Shown: positions 26,706 to 41,400 of the stretch, one piece after another | How the letters are laid out: the number at the start of each line of letters is the position of its first letter | Position numbering within the stretch: position 1 is the first letter of the stretch | DNA from: Setophaga petechia | Lineage: Eukaryota; Chordata; Aves; Passeriformes; Parulidae | DNA length: 64,000 bases | Reading direction: 5' to 3' | Assembly (NCBI GenBank): GCA_024362935.1 | Contig: JANCRA010000010.1 | Coordinates: 9,912,501 to 9,976,500 of the forward strand | The notes under the pieces: generated by a model | Seen by the model: the letters and a program-made list of their open reading frames with translations, nothing else | Databases searched by the model: none | What the model was told of the DNA's origin: nothing | Made by a program: the position numbers and the translations under genes

Positions 26706-27423
26706 CCAGTGAGAGGGACAAGGATGGTTGGGGTGGGGACAGAGGACTGCAATGTCTGTTTCACACTCATCTCCAAATCTAAGCCAGGGGCTGTGGCTCC
26801 TGAGCACTCCACCCTCCTGCTGTCCAGCCAGCATTCAGGGATCAGCTCAGTTCAGGTACTTGCACCACGAATGCTTTCTCTGTGGGATGAAGAATTTGCT
26901 GCCAGTTGTGACAATTCCTCTATCTTCATAGGCCATACATTTAAAAGGAGCTAAAATGACACTATTTTTAGATCATAACAATAGGATCACATGAGAAACA
27001 GTGACCTCACATATGATTCTTGATTGGTAACCCAGAGTTGAGAATTATGTTAAGATCCTTCAGTGAAACAACTTCCATGAGAACTTAACTGGTAAAATGC
27101 CACTCTATCAGTCCAGAGCACTGATGGGAAAAGAGACTATTGCTCCTTAGAAAGTCTCCCTGAGGTGAAATAATCTGGTTTTAAAACATTTTACATTAAA
27201 ATAAGCACATATATAGAAACAGTGCTGCTCTTTAGTACTGACTCTTCTACCTGTTTTCCAGCATCTCTATACAAACCCTTTTTTTCTCTCCAGTATTTCC
27301 TCCCTGATTCAGCTATATCACTGGTATTTCCATTTTCCATACAAGTCACCAAGAATTTGCTCATCCTAATCTTTTGCTTCTCTTCTCATTTTCTAACATT
27401 CTAAAATCACAGACTTATCAAAG

Positions 27424-27512
27424 AGCCATAGAATGGTTTGGATTGGAAGAGACCTTAAAGACCATCTTGCTACTACCCTGCCACGGACAGGGACATGTTC
27501 CTCTAGCTACCT
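27424..27512 (-). mobile_element. CR1 LINE 3'-end fragment
   Basis: The plus strand reads CATAGAATGGTTTGGATTGG, then GAAGAGACCTTAAAGACCATC and, a little later, CCCTGCC...GGACAGGGACA. This is the reverse complement of the well-known 3' terminus of chicken repeat 1, which ends in ATTCTATG motifs. Only about 90 bp remain, a 5' truncation typical of CR1. The sequence loses similarity after about 27512. Orientation is minus, the same as ERC2. Confidence 0.85.
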
Positions 27513-30500
27513 TCTTCCTAAAATTTACTCCACTTCCTAAATAAACTTTAATATTTTTAGTCATAACACTTACAAAAATTCATTAGATAAAATTTTTTAT
27601 ACAATTCTTACCTCCTCAATTAATTATTGTGTGATAGAACTACTTCAGGTGTTCCAGCCATTTAAATTGAACAGCAGTAATATTTTAATTTAGTCATTAA
27701 ATGTTTTGTATGATTCCATATTTCTTCCAGTCTGCTTTTCAGAGTGCTGTGCCCATGAGCACAAAGTCAAGCACAGTTTAGGATGATAAACACATGCTGT
27801 AAAGTACCTTTTATGAACTAAATTAAAGGATTTATAAAAGAAATATTTTCCTGGCTTTTTCCATTTTTAACATCTGAGATTCAGGATACAGGGAGCAGTT
27901 TCTAATCAAGCATCTCAAAAAGGATGCTACTTATTCATGCACTCTTAAAATTAATATTCCATTATAAAGTTAAAAAAGCTGAAATTGAAAGAATAGAAGT
28001 ACAATTCTTCCTCTTCTTTAGTGTCATATTTCTTAATAAAAATTCCATGCTAAAAGAAAAAAAAAAAAAAAAGATGAATAAATGCATCACTCACAAGGCA
28101 AATCCAGGATATGACAAATTATGGGACAATACTTAATTTCATGCCAGTGCCCAAATGGCATATTTTCAGTGACAGGCTTGTCATCATTATTAAGAACTTC
28201 CCCTGTCCCCCAGTGATGAAGAAACACATTACAGACAAACACATTAATCTTTCCACACAGTACAATGTAAAACCTTAATTACAACCTCATGCTTCCCCCC
28301 ACAAACACACAACACACCACAGACCCAAACCATACATATGTCAACCCTGAATATCTGCTGATATTCTCAAGATTGCAGCTAAGGCTTCGTGTTGAACTGC
28401 GAGGGACATCACTATCATTGAACACAGTATGCTTTTTCCTCAATCAAAAGTTCAGAAAAGAACCCAGGAAATCCAGCCTGTCCTCATGAATTTGGGGCTG
28501 CAGATTTGTGCACATATGCAGATTCCTAAAACAGAGATGTTTCCAGCAGTAGGACTAAATTCTGTTTTTAAGTTAAAGGTAGAGCTCAACACAAAAGTGC
28601 AGTTCAGTGACAAAATGACAAAATCATAAAAGCAATGCACTCAAATGCCACTTCTGTGCTGATCAGAGGCAACACCTTCCATCAGCAACTGAACTCAGCA
28701 CCTCAGTATCCCTGTTGTCCCAGTATCTTAGTCCAGTAGAAAGAAACTTGGACAGAAACTGAGTGCAAATCAATCCAAAGAAAACAAAATAATATTTTTC
28801 ATAAAATAAAACAATTGGAGTAACTGAAGGATTAAAGTTAAATGTTTTGGGGTTTTTTCTTTAAATTCACGGGTACAAGGATTGGAATCCAGGTGTCCCA
28901 TAAACAGTGATATTTCTTTTCTCTTTCCAAATGATTATTGTTAACGTATTGAGAGAGACTGACTGCCAGCCACCAGGTTACAACATTTTCCAGGCAGATG
29001 AAACATGTGGATTCAACCAGAAACTATCAATTAAAATTAAATCAGTACCCTTCTTTGAGAACCTAAGCACTACCATTCTTTCTGCTACAATGACTGAAGG
29101 AGAGGAACAAAAAAATTCTTGCTTGTTTTGAGAAGAAATGAACCCCTTCCTTCCATCACTGGACAAACTTCAAAACAATTCTTTAGATATAAATACAAAA
29201 GCTTATTTGATTAGTAAAATGTGGTCACACGCTGACACTTCTACAAAATAATTTTGATTCCTGCCTTTTGCTGAATTTGCTTGCACTTTACAACTCATTT
29301 TCCATTACAGCAAGATTATATTAGCTTTCTGCTGCTGAAAAATTGCAGGTCATCACTCCATTTGACCTCCATCCTGTATTATTGCAATGCTACGATTAAG
29401 GATTACCCAGGAGATCACTAAGACATGTCAGTCAGCACACTTCAACAGGGCAAGCAAGGATTCCCATGGTTTTGCTCACAAAAGTACAACTTAATAAATG
29501 AGACAATGGCCAAGGATTGGATAACAAAATTTGTCTGCACAATGTTCAATAGATGTAACAGGATATGCCCTTCACATACAAAATTGTAGCAGAGAACTCA
29601 GGGCATTACTTTATTCCCACTTGAGTGGGACTCATGCAGCTTGACTTTTTCTGCCTGTGTTCCTAATGTAACTACAAGATACACTGCAAACAGTGAAGTT
29701 TCTCAAGTCAGACAGACAATGTCAGAACAAAGAAATGTTGATTTCTCAACTACCAAACACAGGTAAACACAGACCTCTCTACTAGCTTACACAGGTTTTC
29801 AAGAACAGCTGTAGATCATGCTGCAGTAAACTTACCGCTTCTGTTTTATGGATACATGGCTATGAAAAGCAAAATACAGATCTTTATTAAATTTTCTAAA
29901 GTATTTTAAAGTATTATAAGGGGACAGTAAAAAACCTGCTGGCTACAGTGCTATGCTGAGATTTCATGGTTCACCAAAACTTTCCAGGGAATAAATTCTT
30001 TTCTTAGAAGAAATATATTCCCACAAAACAATTCCAAGGCTTTATGGAATAAAGGCAAAGTACAGATGTGTATCTGTGACTGCCCTTCAGCAAAACCATG
30101 TCCTGCAGGACTTCAGCACATCAGCCTCTATGAGATGAGACTGTGCTATCAGGTTCTGGTCATTTTTACAGGGTCTTAGGAAGACAGAGATCAAAAGAAA
30201 TGTCTCTGGTCCTCTGTAGATTTACATCAGTTGAACTGCCAATATTTCTTAATTCACAATGAAACTGCACAGGGCACCCTTCATAAATATTTATCCAAAA
30301 TGTTGGACAACTGAATTTTAGTAGCATGCCAAGCTATAAAGTAACTGAAAGAGTATTTGTTCTTCCAGGGAACTGACATCAAGGTAGCCAACTTCCTCTT
30401 TGTGTACCAAATCTACAGGCATATCACTTCCATTTTTTTTTTAGTAACTCATTACTTAGCTGAATAGTGATTATTTAGACTACTAAATGTGCTGGAATTC

Positions 30501-32113
30501 AGATTTTGTGGCAGAGTCACTATTTGTATTGTTATAGGATAGACCTCAGTCTCTTCTTGAACTTGCAAATTACATGTAATGAGTCATTTCCTTAATGGAA
30601 AATTGCTTTATAGAGCTATTTATCCATTATAGTAAGTTATTTTTAGTGATTATCTTAAGTGAAATAAAATTCTAAAAGAAACAGGAACCATATTCTACAA
30701 TAGTTTATTTCCTTAAATATTCTGTAAGCATCATGCATTCAACAAAACCTGTGTTATTATCATAATCTACTCTGTGTCATATGAAATATCTAATCTTTAG
30801 TTCTCAGTTTATACTAAGCTCAAAGGTGAGTAATTCCACATTAGGAAAAATGTCACTAATAGACTCTGTACACGTGTAAATGGTATTAAAAAGGTCAAAG
30901 AGACCAAAGTCTGGCTTTCATGAGGTCTCACAGCTACAAGGCATTTGTCTTTGTTGTTGGTGCCAGTTAAGGCATGTCTGGCTTATTTGATCCCCCAGAT
31001 TAATACAAAGAAGATATCTGAACTGTGAAAAAAAAAACACAACAGGAAGCTTAAATGCAGCCATATGGACCATCTGATTCTTTCAACCTCTTAACAGATG
31101 AGGGTTGAAATAACTTCCTTTGCTTATTAGCTAATTAAATCATCCTAACAGTGTATAAAATGGCTATAATAAAAGTGAGTTTAACCATAACCTCCAGCTA
31201 TGTTCCATTAAGTCTCACATTCTAGGTCACCTAACTGTACAGTGTACAACATACTGCTAATTGAAGTATGAATATATTTTTCTCAGCTTAAAGAAAACTC
31301 TCATTTTAAAAATAATACAGTTCACAAGAAGACGAGAAATATAAAATTAATTTAGAATATCCATTAATATATATTTAAGATTTTTACCAAGAATAAATAA
31401 TTACCTTTACATAGCCTTAAATAAAAGTCACTTATGTTTTTTCTCCTATTGAACATTCTATTTACAATAGAACTGTTCTATTAAAACATCTGTAGTAACT
31501 AAAACTGTTTCTTTAGTTAAGGGGTTTTAATGTATTCTTAACACAAGGAATACTGTGGAATCCATCATAGCAGAATTGAAATCTCTTTTAAAATGTGATT
31601 CAATGTTGTGCATTACATACATGAAGATACATTAACTCTTCTTGCTTTTCTAGTATGAAGTCTACTGCCCTTTTTATGATATACCTTTAAATGACTACAT
31701 AAAAAACATGTCAGTGATTCTAATGCCTATGTATCACCATGAATCTTCCTTCTTCAATTCTTCCTTTATCAAGTTCTGATGAATTTTAATTAATGCAGCT
31801 GGAATGACTCTACAGAATTTATTTTCAGAACTAGAGCAAAGCCTATGACTCTTTCCAGAATGACTGAAAGCTCCTTTATATTCTGTTATCTCCAAATGAT
31901 AACTGCACCTTTCAATGTATATTTATTTCTCCCAGATAGGAATAGCTAAAGTACATTTCCACAACATGTGACTTCCATTAGAAGATGTGATGAATGACCC
32001 GCTCTCAACAGCCCAAGGAAAAGCTCATCTGTGCATACTGAAGTAACGAGACTACAATGAAATTCTTCCACACATTTCACCATATATTATCAATTGACAT
32101 GCACTGTAATTTT

Positions 32114-32133
32114 GCTAGAGATAGCTAGAGATA
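32114..32133. repeat. Perfect tandem duplication, 10 bp x 2
   Basis: GCTAGAGATA occurs twice directly adjacent, followed by a diverging base. Minor slippage product. Confidence 0.85.
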
Positions 32134-33004
32134 CCATCCTGCCTGAAAAAGTAAAAGTTATTTCCAAACTGCAGTTTTCAAGGGTGCTAAGTTTTTTATT
32201 GATGCTTTGAAATCCCTCTTCTTTAGCATTTGAATGGCTTACATGCTAATGATGCCAGAAGTGTCCAGTAGCCTATGAACCAACTATCATTTGAAAGAAG
32301 AACATTTTACTTGTATTTGGCTGGAAAAGTTATATAATTTTTTCTCAGCTACACGGACATATACACACTGAGGCATGAAGAATCAATTCAGAGCACCCTA
32401 GCTCACTTAGGCTTGCACTAACTTGCATTGACAAAGCTGCCATTAGGAAACTAGAGGGAGGTGCTTCCATATTTATTGCATGTTAGTGAGTTAGGAGAAT
32501 GTGGATGCAGCAAGGAGGTGCTATTTAAAAAAATATGAGCCTTTTGTGATGATGCCAAAAGAAACAAGACAGACAGTTGGTTATGGTAAATGAGGAAGCC
32601 ATATCCTGTGGCTCAGGGAAAACTACCTGGCTTAAAGTATTCCTGCAAACAAATAATCATCTAAAAATTATCAACTGCTCCCCTTCCTAGTGTGTGCCTC
32701 CTTCTTCCTGCTAATCTATCCAAAATCCTACCCATCCCCTAACACCCTTCTGCATGCAGGAGGAAAAGATGAGTCCATCTGTGCTGCTGATGTTTGCCCA
32801 CATTTTGTACTGGCAGAGCAGTCAGTATAAATAAATAGTCAGCAAATACTGCAGTTTATCAGCTCATGGTTTTGTAACTCCAACCATAACTTCATTTCAA
32901 ACATTCTCATGAGCACAGGCAGACCCACATATTGCAAACAAATTCCAATTTTCTGCCAACTTTCACCAGTAGCTTCACTTGACACAGCATTGAAGATCTT
33001 ACAA

Positions 33005-33030
33005 AATGGAACTGCTCAATGGAACTGCTC
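33005..33030. repeat. Perfect tandem duplication, 13 bp x 2
   Basis: AATGGAACTGCTC occurs twice without a gap or mismatch. Perfect identity suggests a recent event. Confidence 0.9.
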
Positions 33031-36000
33031 CATTTTTCTAAACCTTAACTGCACAACTTCCCATAAGTATCATGTGGGGGAACATCCCCACATCCTCAGA
33101 TTTCACAGTAAACAACAAATTTAATTGTAAATCTGTTTCTATCAAAATTATCTGGTTCAGAAAAATCATTCATTATTAAAGAATTTAAACTAACTTTGAT
33201 CATTTTGACAGAACTAGGATAGGAAGCAATTCTAAGGACAAAGGATCACCACCACTAGCAGTGTATGAGCATGCAGTGCTGAACTCCAGGAGGCAACTCC
33301 ATAACCAGATTCAGCTGCTGCCAGAAGAGGCTGTATGAATGGAGGCTAAGACACACAGGATGCTTAAATCAATCATGGAAAATTCACCAGCACTTTTACT
33401 CCACCCACTGAGATTACAGTACAAAGTTAAAAATGAAATCCATTGACTACTGCATTTTCAGACCAACTTAAAAACAAGCTACATTAAAAATAAACAAACC
33501 CCAACATGGATAAGATAAGCCATCTCTAAGAAAAAACACCAGCCAGTGTGTCCCTCTACTCCATTTTGGCAGTTTTATCATAATAATATTTCAGTTCTAC
33601 TCCTCTGTTAGTACAAGGCTGTGCTGTCAACAAGTTGGAATTTATTCTGGGACAAATGTATAAAGAAACAGTAATGAAAAAACTATGCTATGGCCAGGAG
33701 GAGATTCCAGTGATGAATTAAGACTTCAGGAAATCAGTAAGAAAATTCCAAGCTGCAGTGACTTACTGTGACAGCCTGCAAGCAGCAGGATTGCACAAAC
33801 TTTGTATTACTTGAATGAATTACGCTTCAGGGTTATCAATATTACATAGAAGAATATAACAATAGTGAATTTTCAACATCCAATCAAGTAATTTACTTCT
33901 CAGGTTACTCTTTCCATGTTACTGAGGTGCCATGTGCCCACAGGACACAGTACCCCCACTCCCTAGTTCAAGAAGCTTTCATTGCCAATCACCCAACACC
34001 TAGACAACACTATCTGCAGGAGAGTCCAATGTAAACATCAGCAGCAGCCTCTAAACGAGCCTAACACAGAAGTTACATAATAATACTAAAAATCATGAGA
34101 TTTAATGAGATTAACTGAGCTATGTCCACAGTGACTTCAGCACACACCTTTTCCAGTCCAAGCTACCTTTCCCCTTCACTCTCCTCCCTGACTTTTCCTT
34201 TTACCTTTGTGTCCCTGGTATGAATTTTGTTCGTTCCAGTCAGGACTCAAAAACTCAACCAACAGGATGGCAGAGTAGAGAAAAAATAATGCTTTGACTT
34301 CAACTGTCAAGATGACAAACCTTAAAAATCAAGATTACAGCCTTTGAAAGTCTCTACTAATCTAGTTGCCTCCTTTTTTGAGTACCCAACTTTACCTACA
34401 GCTGCACACAATCAGCAGATGACAATATTTTTCTACTGGATATCTTGGGGTGAAAAATTGTTGTAAACTGTGACTTCAAAATCTTGAGAAAGCTGTAGAA
34501 AAGTAGAGAACAGAACAAAAATATCCTAATCTTTATTCCAGTATCATAAATACTGCGTCAAGTTTTTGCTGGTCTTTTTTAGTCTTTTACCTTGGGCTAA
34601 CTAATAATATTAGAAATGTACTCACACTTCAGATATTATTGAATTTAGAATACCACATGTACTAGTTAAAATTTTGGGGCACTGGTTAGTGTATATAACA
34701 CCTAACCCCCCCAAACAAAGCATTTTGTTCTTCAGTGTTTATTATGCTCTTGTTACCATTTCCAGCTATTTCTAAATATACAATAATTTATACCAAGTTG
34801 TTTTGTGAAATACAGATGTAGCATAAATTCTATATAACAGAAGCCATATTCAGTGCTCACTTTATAATGTAAATACATACTACATCACAGCTATATACAT
34901 TGTGAAATTCATACACATACAAAACAAAATCATTTAAGTGCAGATCTTCAAGTTTAAAAGTTATAAGTAGAGGGCACAAGTGTATACACACAGATCTGCT
35001 AAATCACAAGTATTTCAATTACAGATCAGCATTGTATTTCAGCATATTATATTTTTCTCACTTTAACTCTGTTTTCCATGTTGACTTAAATTTTTTTTTT
35101 ATTTGCTTGGTATATTGAACCCTGGCTTGGAATAAATGGATTCAAATAAACACAGTTCAGTGCCAGAATTGCCACAGGCACATTTTTTTCTTTCAGTGGT
35201 CCTGGGAAGTGGTTTGTTAAGCTATTGTTCTCAATTAAAAACTCATGTGTTTGTTCAGTACAATATGGGTCGCTGCTTTGAGTGAAAGATTCCCTTGACA
35301 TGGCAAAACCTCTAATTGTAACAAGTCCATGCCAAGTATGTTTAACCAGATGCAGCCCCGGGTTTGATTAGCAGCCACTGGCTTCCATGTACAATCAGAT
35401 AATGATGGTTTTGCTTCTCTGCTGAGCAAACATCCTCAGCTTTTAATCAAATATGTCTGTGTATCTATAATGTATGGATGTATATGTGTATACATCTAAA
35501 AACCTCTATACACACAATTATGAGTGGCACAACTATTTTAAAACTACAGCTCATCTCAACTTATTTGACCTTTGACTGTTTAATCTTAGAAGGACCTGTG
35601 CAATACCAACTGCAAATAAATGGAATAAAATATTTATTTTGGCAGACACCATACAGATATAGTGAAGAGACATGTGGTGCATGGAAATTTTTTACCACAC
35701 ATGTAGACAGCAGAAAAGGCTCTGGAACACATTTTTGTTTTCCCACTTGTGGGATAGCATCTATTGGATAATGATGATATTAGAACTGCAAAGACACGTG
35801 CCATTTTGGAACAACATTCCAATACTTCTTAACTATGCCTGAGGGAAGGTGGTGAAGCTTGGTGTTTATTTTATATAAGAGTGGGTATTAGTTAAGTTTG
35901 CTAATATGACTTCAGGAATACTTTGGATTCTGCTATTTGCATTTTTTTTTTTTAACTTGCATGTATTCAAAAAGGGTTTTTAGTCGAAGATCATAAAACA

Positions 36001-37959
36001 AATTTCTATCCCCTTTTTAAAGCCTGGACATCTTTTATTTCAGAAATAAACACAGTATTATCTCAAATACCCAAAACAATCAATATAGTTTTTCACATAA
36101 AGAAATAAACGTCCTTTCTCCATACACTACATGCACAACCATCTTGAATTTTACCCCGCCCTGCACTGGTTTCTTTTGTTCAAAAGTACAGAATTTAGTT
36201 CAAAGAAAAAGGAAAAGGAGAATTAAAAATAATAATAATGGCCAGTCTAAAAGTAAAACAAAATTTTAAAAAATCTAAATGAAGTGTGTACACTTTTGTT
36301 TTTCAAGTATTTTCTTCCAGAAACACCAACAACACGTATTCTGCATTATTGTTAAATATATTTCCCTCTATGTTAACATATAAAAACTTATTTATTTCTA
36401 TATAAACTAGCAGTTACACTAAGAAGAATGTGTGTAAACTTAGCTACAAGAAGTACATAAAACTATTTAAAGAAACTAAACGAAGAACTACATAACTACC
36501 TGAAAAAAGGCCATTATTTTTAAACTGACTTTCTGAAATTAATACATCTCAATTAGTCATCATTTCAAGGGTGTTGTATGTAAATGTATTGGTGACCTGG
36601 CCTCTGTCAGTCCCATTCATAACCAGTTGAGAGAGATAAGAAGAAGTTACTTGCATGTACTTTCTACCACAGTCTTCAAACCATGGCTGGTTAAAATAGC
36701 ACAGAACACATTTCTAATTTTCCTCACTTAAGATTTTCCTTCTGCATTTTCACAGTGAAAGCCAATGCAATGCACTATTCCAGACTACAGTTACACATAA
36801 AGTTTTACAGGCATTTTAAGAGTAGCAGCATCTCCTTATCACAGCCTTCACAATGAATTTTCATCATGTAGATAAGCAGCTAAAAGGTGGTGGAAACCCA
36901 CTCAAAAGTGAATACACATATTTTATCTTCTCTAGCTAAACTTCTTTCTTATGTTTACTTAGCAAAGTAGAAGATTTGGGGGCAGCAAGGAGGAATTGTC
37001 CTGCTTTCTATCTACATTACAGCACTTAGTACTGTGTTACACTCCTCTGTCATGCTACATCATAACCCTATGGATATTAGTAATTCCTCCATCACAGTTT
37101 TCTTCATTCACATTGAGTGTTGAGTACTGGTTCCTCTGTGTGGTCTTAATTTCCTAACACCCTGAAATAAACCATGACGTGAAATAAGTCATGTTATGTT
37201 TGATTTAGGAGCTCATAAATTGAAATATGTATAATAGTAGCAAATAAATGATGGTGATTGCAGATTTCACCTGGTCCTAAAAGAAACACTCAACTTTTTA
37301 GGAAAAAAGTTTCCAGAGACAACCTAGGAGAACAGTAACCCCTCCTCCATGAGGTTTGACAACAGGCCATAGCTGCAAGATAAATTCAGTCTTCTCTTTG
37401 CCACTGCAACTGGTTGCTTGTAGTAGCTTGGTTATTTTTTTACAGTAACCTCAAGTGTTTTTGAAATGTTATCTTTAACACAGATATATTTTACAGGTGT
37501 GGTACAGGTGGGGAAAAGCATTGCAGAACCATACCTGCAGAACAAAAATGAAGTCTTCCCATTTTTGGGAGATTAATTAAAGAAGCACCCAGGGAAATTG
37601 GGCAGTTGAACATAAGCTCTAGAATGCAGAACAGGAGAGCACATATATCCTGACTTCCTAGGTCTCAGCAGTGCACAGCTCCTATGTGAAACTGAGATAA
37701 TGTGCAAAAATGACAAATTCCCATGGAAGAATAAGAGAAATTCTGACACTGCCCTCCCTCAAGGGCTCTGTTAGTTGTGGAGAGCTGGTGAAGAGCTGAC
37801 CCTGCTCAGCAGCTCATCCTCTGGCAAGACTGGCTGTGCCCCTCCAGGACAACTCTTGTGAAGCAGCACTGCCAGTGGAACCATCAGCCAATGCTGCTGC
37901 CTGGGAAAGGAAATCGCCTGACACCGTACCCTGAGGATAAAAAAACTTTGGCTTTGTTA

Positions 37960-38130
37960 AACCATGTATGTGTCTGTGTAAGAGAATTCCACAGCCAACA
38001 GACCTCCAGTGAGAAAGCCCTGCCACCAGATGTTTAAATTGTTAGTGCACCAGCTGATCCCAATTGCTGCTGGTGGTAGTGGAGGCGCTTTTGGCTCTGT
38101 CCTTTGAATTGGGCTGTTGTCTCCCTAGGT
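37960..38130 (+). repeat. Possible ancient amniote interspersed repeat
   Basis: AGAATTCCACAGCC, then AGTGAGAAAGCCCTGCCACC, and about 70 bp later CCTTTGAATTGGGCTG resemble blocks that I recall recurring together in reptile and bird genomes ('GTTCCACAGCC...GAGAAGGCCCTG' and 'CTTGAATTGGGC'). The copy is degraded and I cannot name the family. The neighbourhood (37.8-38.25 kb) is GC-richer than the surrounding intron. Confidence 0.35.
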
Positions 38131-38418
38131 GGGGCTGTCATTTGAATAATAGATCATTGTATTTCCCAGTAGGAGAGCCACTGTCATGGTCCCAAGGAGG
38201 ATGGGGAGAATTAAGCTCCTGTTTAATATTTTGTTGTTATGTCATATCTCACAAATAGCATTGTTTAACTCTCTAGTCCATGGAGAGATCTCACGCTTAG
38301 GACTTATATGGAAGAAACAGCATTTTCAGATTTGCTTACACAGAAGAGTTAGCTTATGAGCCTGTGCATGCAAAACACAGAGCATTTAGGAACACTGCCA
38401 GAGATATGACATGCTACC

Positions 38419-38434
38419 AAAAAAAAAAAAAAAA
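38419..38434. repeat. Poly(A) homopolymer, 16 bp
   Basis: An uninterrupted A run about 300 bp after the possible ancient repeat at 37.96-38.13 kb. No link between the two is visible. Confidence 0.9.
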
Positions 38435-41400
38435 TCAGTGCAGCATATGTGTGGTCTAATGAAGGTCTGGTAGCCAGGAACAACTCAATTCCTCTGCACT
38501 CAGCTCTGTGGGGCTAAACACAACACTTGGGTTACAAGGCAGTTCTAATCCAAGCATCTTATCATGTATTTCATGGAGTTGAGAAAACCTCATTTATCTA
38601 AACAAGTGCCAGTGTGATGAACAGAGATGCAGATTTGCATTCCCAACACTCAGGTGTATTTCTGAAGAAATGCACAGGCAGCAAAGGAGAAAATGCACAG
38701 CCTGAAGCAATTTGAAATTAGTGTATTGCCTAATGCTCTCACTGAAAAAAACTCCAGTAAAAAGTTTAATTTACATGAAAAGAAGAAGCTTTTTACCTCC
38801 AGTTATCTGCAGAAGCACTACCCCTCTACCATACCAGGATGCTTCAAGAGTATGTCTATCATAGATCATTTATGAACTATAAAAATACTGCTCTATAAAT
38901 AGGTAGGTGATGTTGCCACAGATTCAGTGCTGCTCCATTCACACAGATTGCTATTTTTAAATAAAAAATTACCTGCAAAACATACCATTTTCAGGAATTT
39001 ATAACATTAGCATGTGTTCCATTCTGATATTTTGCCTCTAACCTGTTCACACATATTGACAACTCCAATGTAAATTGCAGCTGTCAGGGAACTCCATCAT
39101 ATGAACCATGTGCTGCAATGTTCCTGCTACACTTGGAGCACACAGTGTAAATTATGTAATTTTCAGGAATCAGGAACTAAGATTGTACTGTAATGAAATC
39201 AAAGTTTAAAAAATATGAATACCCTCAGAGCCAAAATGTTTTCAGATATTTGACAGTGATTAAAGCATAACTCAATTTTTTCTTCTATTAAGCATGGATA
39301 ATCATTAATTCTATCTTTATATAGATACATAACTTATTTTGTTCCACATTTGTTTAGTATTCTTCATATATATATTTTTAGCACACAAATCAAAAGACAA
39401 TAGAATTAAACGAATGTATTATTTACAACACTTAGAAAACACTATTCATGGATTAAAATAAAGTATAACTTGTCCAAGAGGACTTAATCCATTAAAGACA
39501 CAGGAAACCAGCTTAATTTGTCAGAATGGCAGCCATTAACTCTGCAAGGTTATGCAAATACAGCAGATGATTGAGAAAGTGCAGGCCATCCCTACTGTGT
39601 CAAACATAAACAAACTCTGTATGAAACTGGCAGCCAACATCTTTGTTGTAGCGAAAAGCAGGTAAGGAAACACAAATGCTTTTGTCCCTAAATAGGAATA
39701 ATTGCAGTAATTCCATAAATGCTGTAAAGTTTGTGAAATTATACAACCACTTTTGTTCCAAATGGCTAATGTGTTTCTTGGTCTCTGAGGCTCCCTAGAG
39801 GGAGCAAAGCTTCAGAATCTCTTGACACTCTATCTGCATGGAACTGGCATGTCAGCTGGTAATTACAGACCTATAGGAAGTACTTAAGCATAGGCTAAGG
39901 ATAAATTTAGATAAATGAACAATTTTGCTAATGAATAATATTCCTGACATAGAAAACCTTGCATTTGAGGAGTATTTGATTTTCCTGACTCCATCAGGTC
40001 AATAAGTGCTTTTAAAAGCAGTAATTCCTGAACCTATTAGAGAGCAGAAGGGGGTTAAAGGGTCTTTTGGATCACTGACAAACAAAATGTATGTGTGTGC
40101 ATGTATGTGTTTTATAGATGTAGATAAGCACAGAAAAATTAACAAAGACCTAGTAAAACAAAGTTAACAAAATTCAAAGTGAATCATACAGGTTCACAAG
40201 TCACTGTAATAACCTCAAACGTGCATCATTGCTCTCTATTGTTGTCATCTGGATCTTTCATGCCTGGAGGCCCTTTCCTCTAAACTTGGCTGTGGATAAA
40301 TACACAACCAAAGAACTTGGGAAGGGGCAATGTGTCAATCTAGAAAAGTACATGAAAACCTGTGTAAGAGCTGCTGATAAGCATAAACTAGGTCATTAAA
40401 AGAAATACAGAAATATTTAAGTCCATTATTCTTTATGAGGGAGAGGAGAACAGGAGAGAAAGAAGCACCCAAATCAACTTCAACAATAGTGCAAGAGTCA
40501 GATAACCCAGACACACAGAAGATTACATTGTACAGAAATAAGATCATCATGATCTATTATGTAGCATTAGGGAAGGAGTCAGGCATAAATTTCATTACAC
40601 TAAACACATGTGCAACCAGTTTTACAATTCTGCTTTTTGGTTTTTTTGCCTGCAACAATTTTTATTCTAGCTTTTCAAAAAAAGCAGTTCACATAACCAG
40701 CCACATGATCCCAAATGATGACTACAAATAGCTTTGAGGTAATTGCTATATATTAGGGAGCATATGCAAACAAAAGGTCATAGAGAAGATAAATTGTGAG
40801 AGAGTGCTTGGAGCAAACTCTAGCTTTCACTGGGCAATTTCAGAAGGAAGACAGAGGGAACAAAGTTGTTTACATCCTCTGGGGCTTTTCAGTGCTAGAA
40901 ACCCCCTTAGCTAACTTTATCAGTTCCAGTTATCACTGCAATTGAACAACCCCTAATGTACCTCTTGACCAGTGACCTCTTCTTTCTACTTGTCCATCAC
41001 ACTTTTTTTTTTTTCCCCCACAACTATAGGAAAAGGAATCATTCTAAACCTGAATACTGGTGGATTTTTTTTCCACAGCCTTCTCTACCCTTTTTTCTAT
41101 TTTCAGCCTCTGGGAAGGGCATTTCCTCCCACCCCAACTGGCAACTTTGTTTTTCTTTCAACATTAAACACACAACTTACAGTTCATGAACTTTTCCATG
41201 CTGTCAGGAAAAGACATCCTTGGATCACCTCTCCTTAGGCTGGCCCTAGCTGTGCATGACAGGAGAATTTGCTACCCTCATAGCTCAGAATGACCACAAT
41301 ATCACATGATCTACTAATAGTGCTGCTCTTAATGGGCTACACCATGAATAAAAATATGGTTTACCATACAAGACAGTCCATATTCAGCATACAAAATCCA

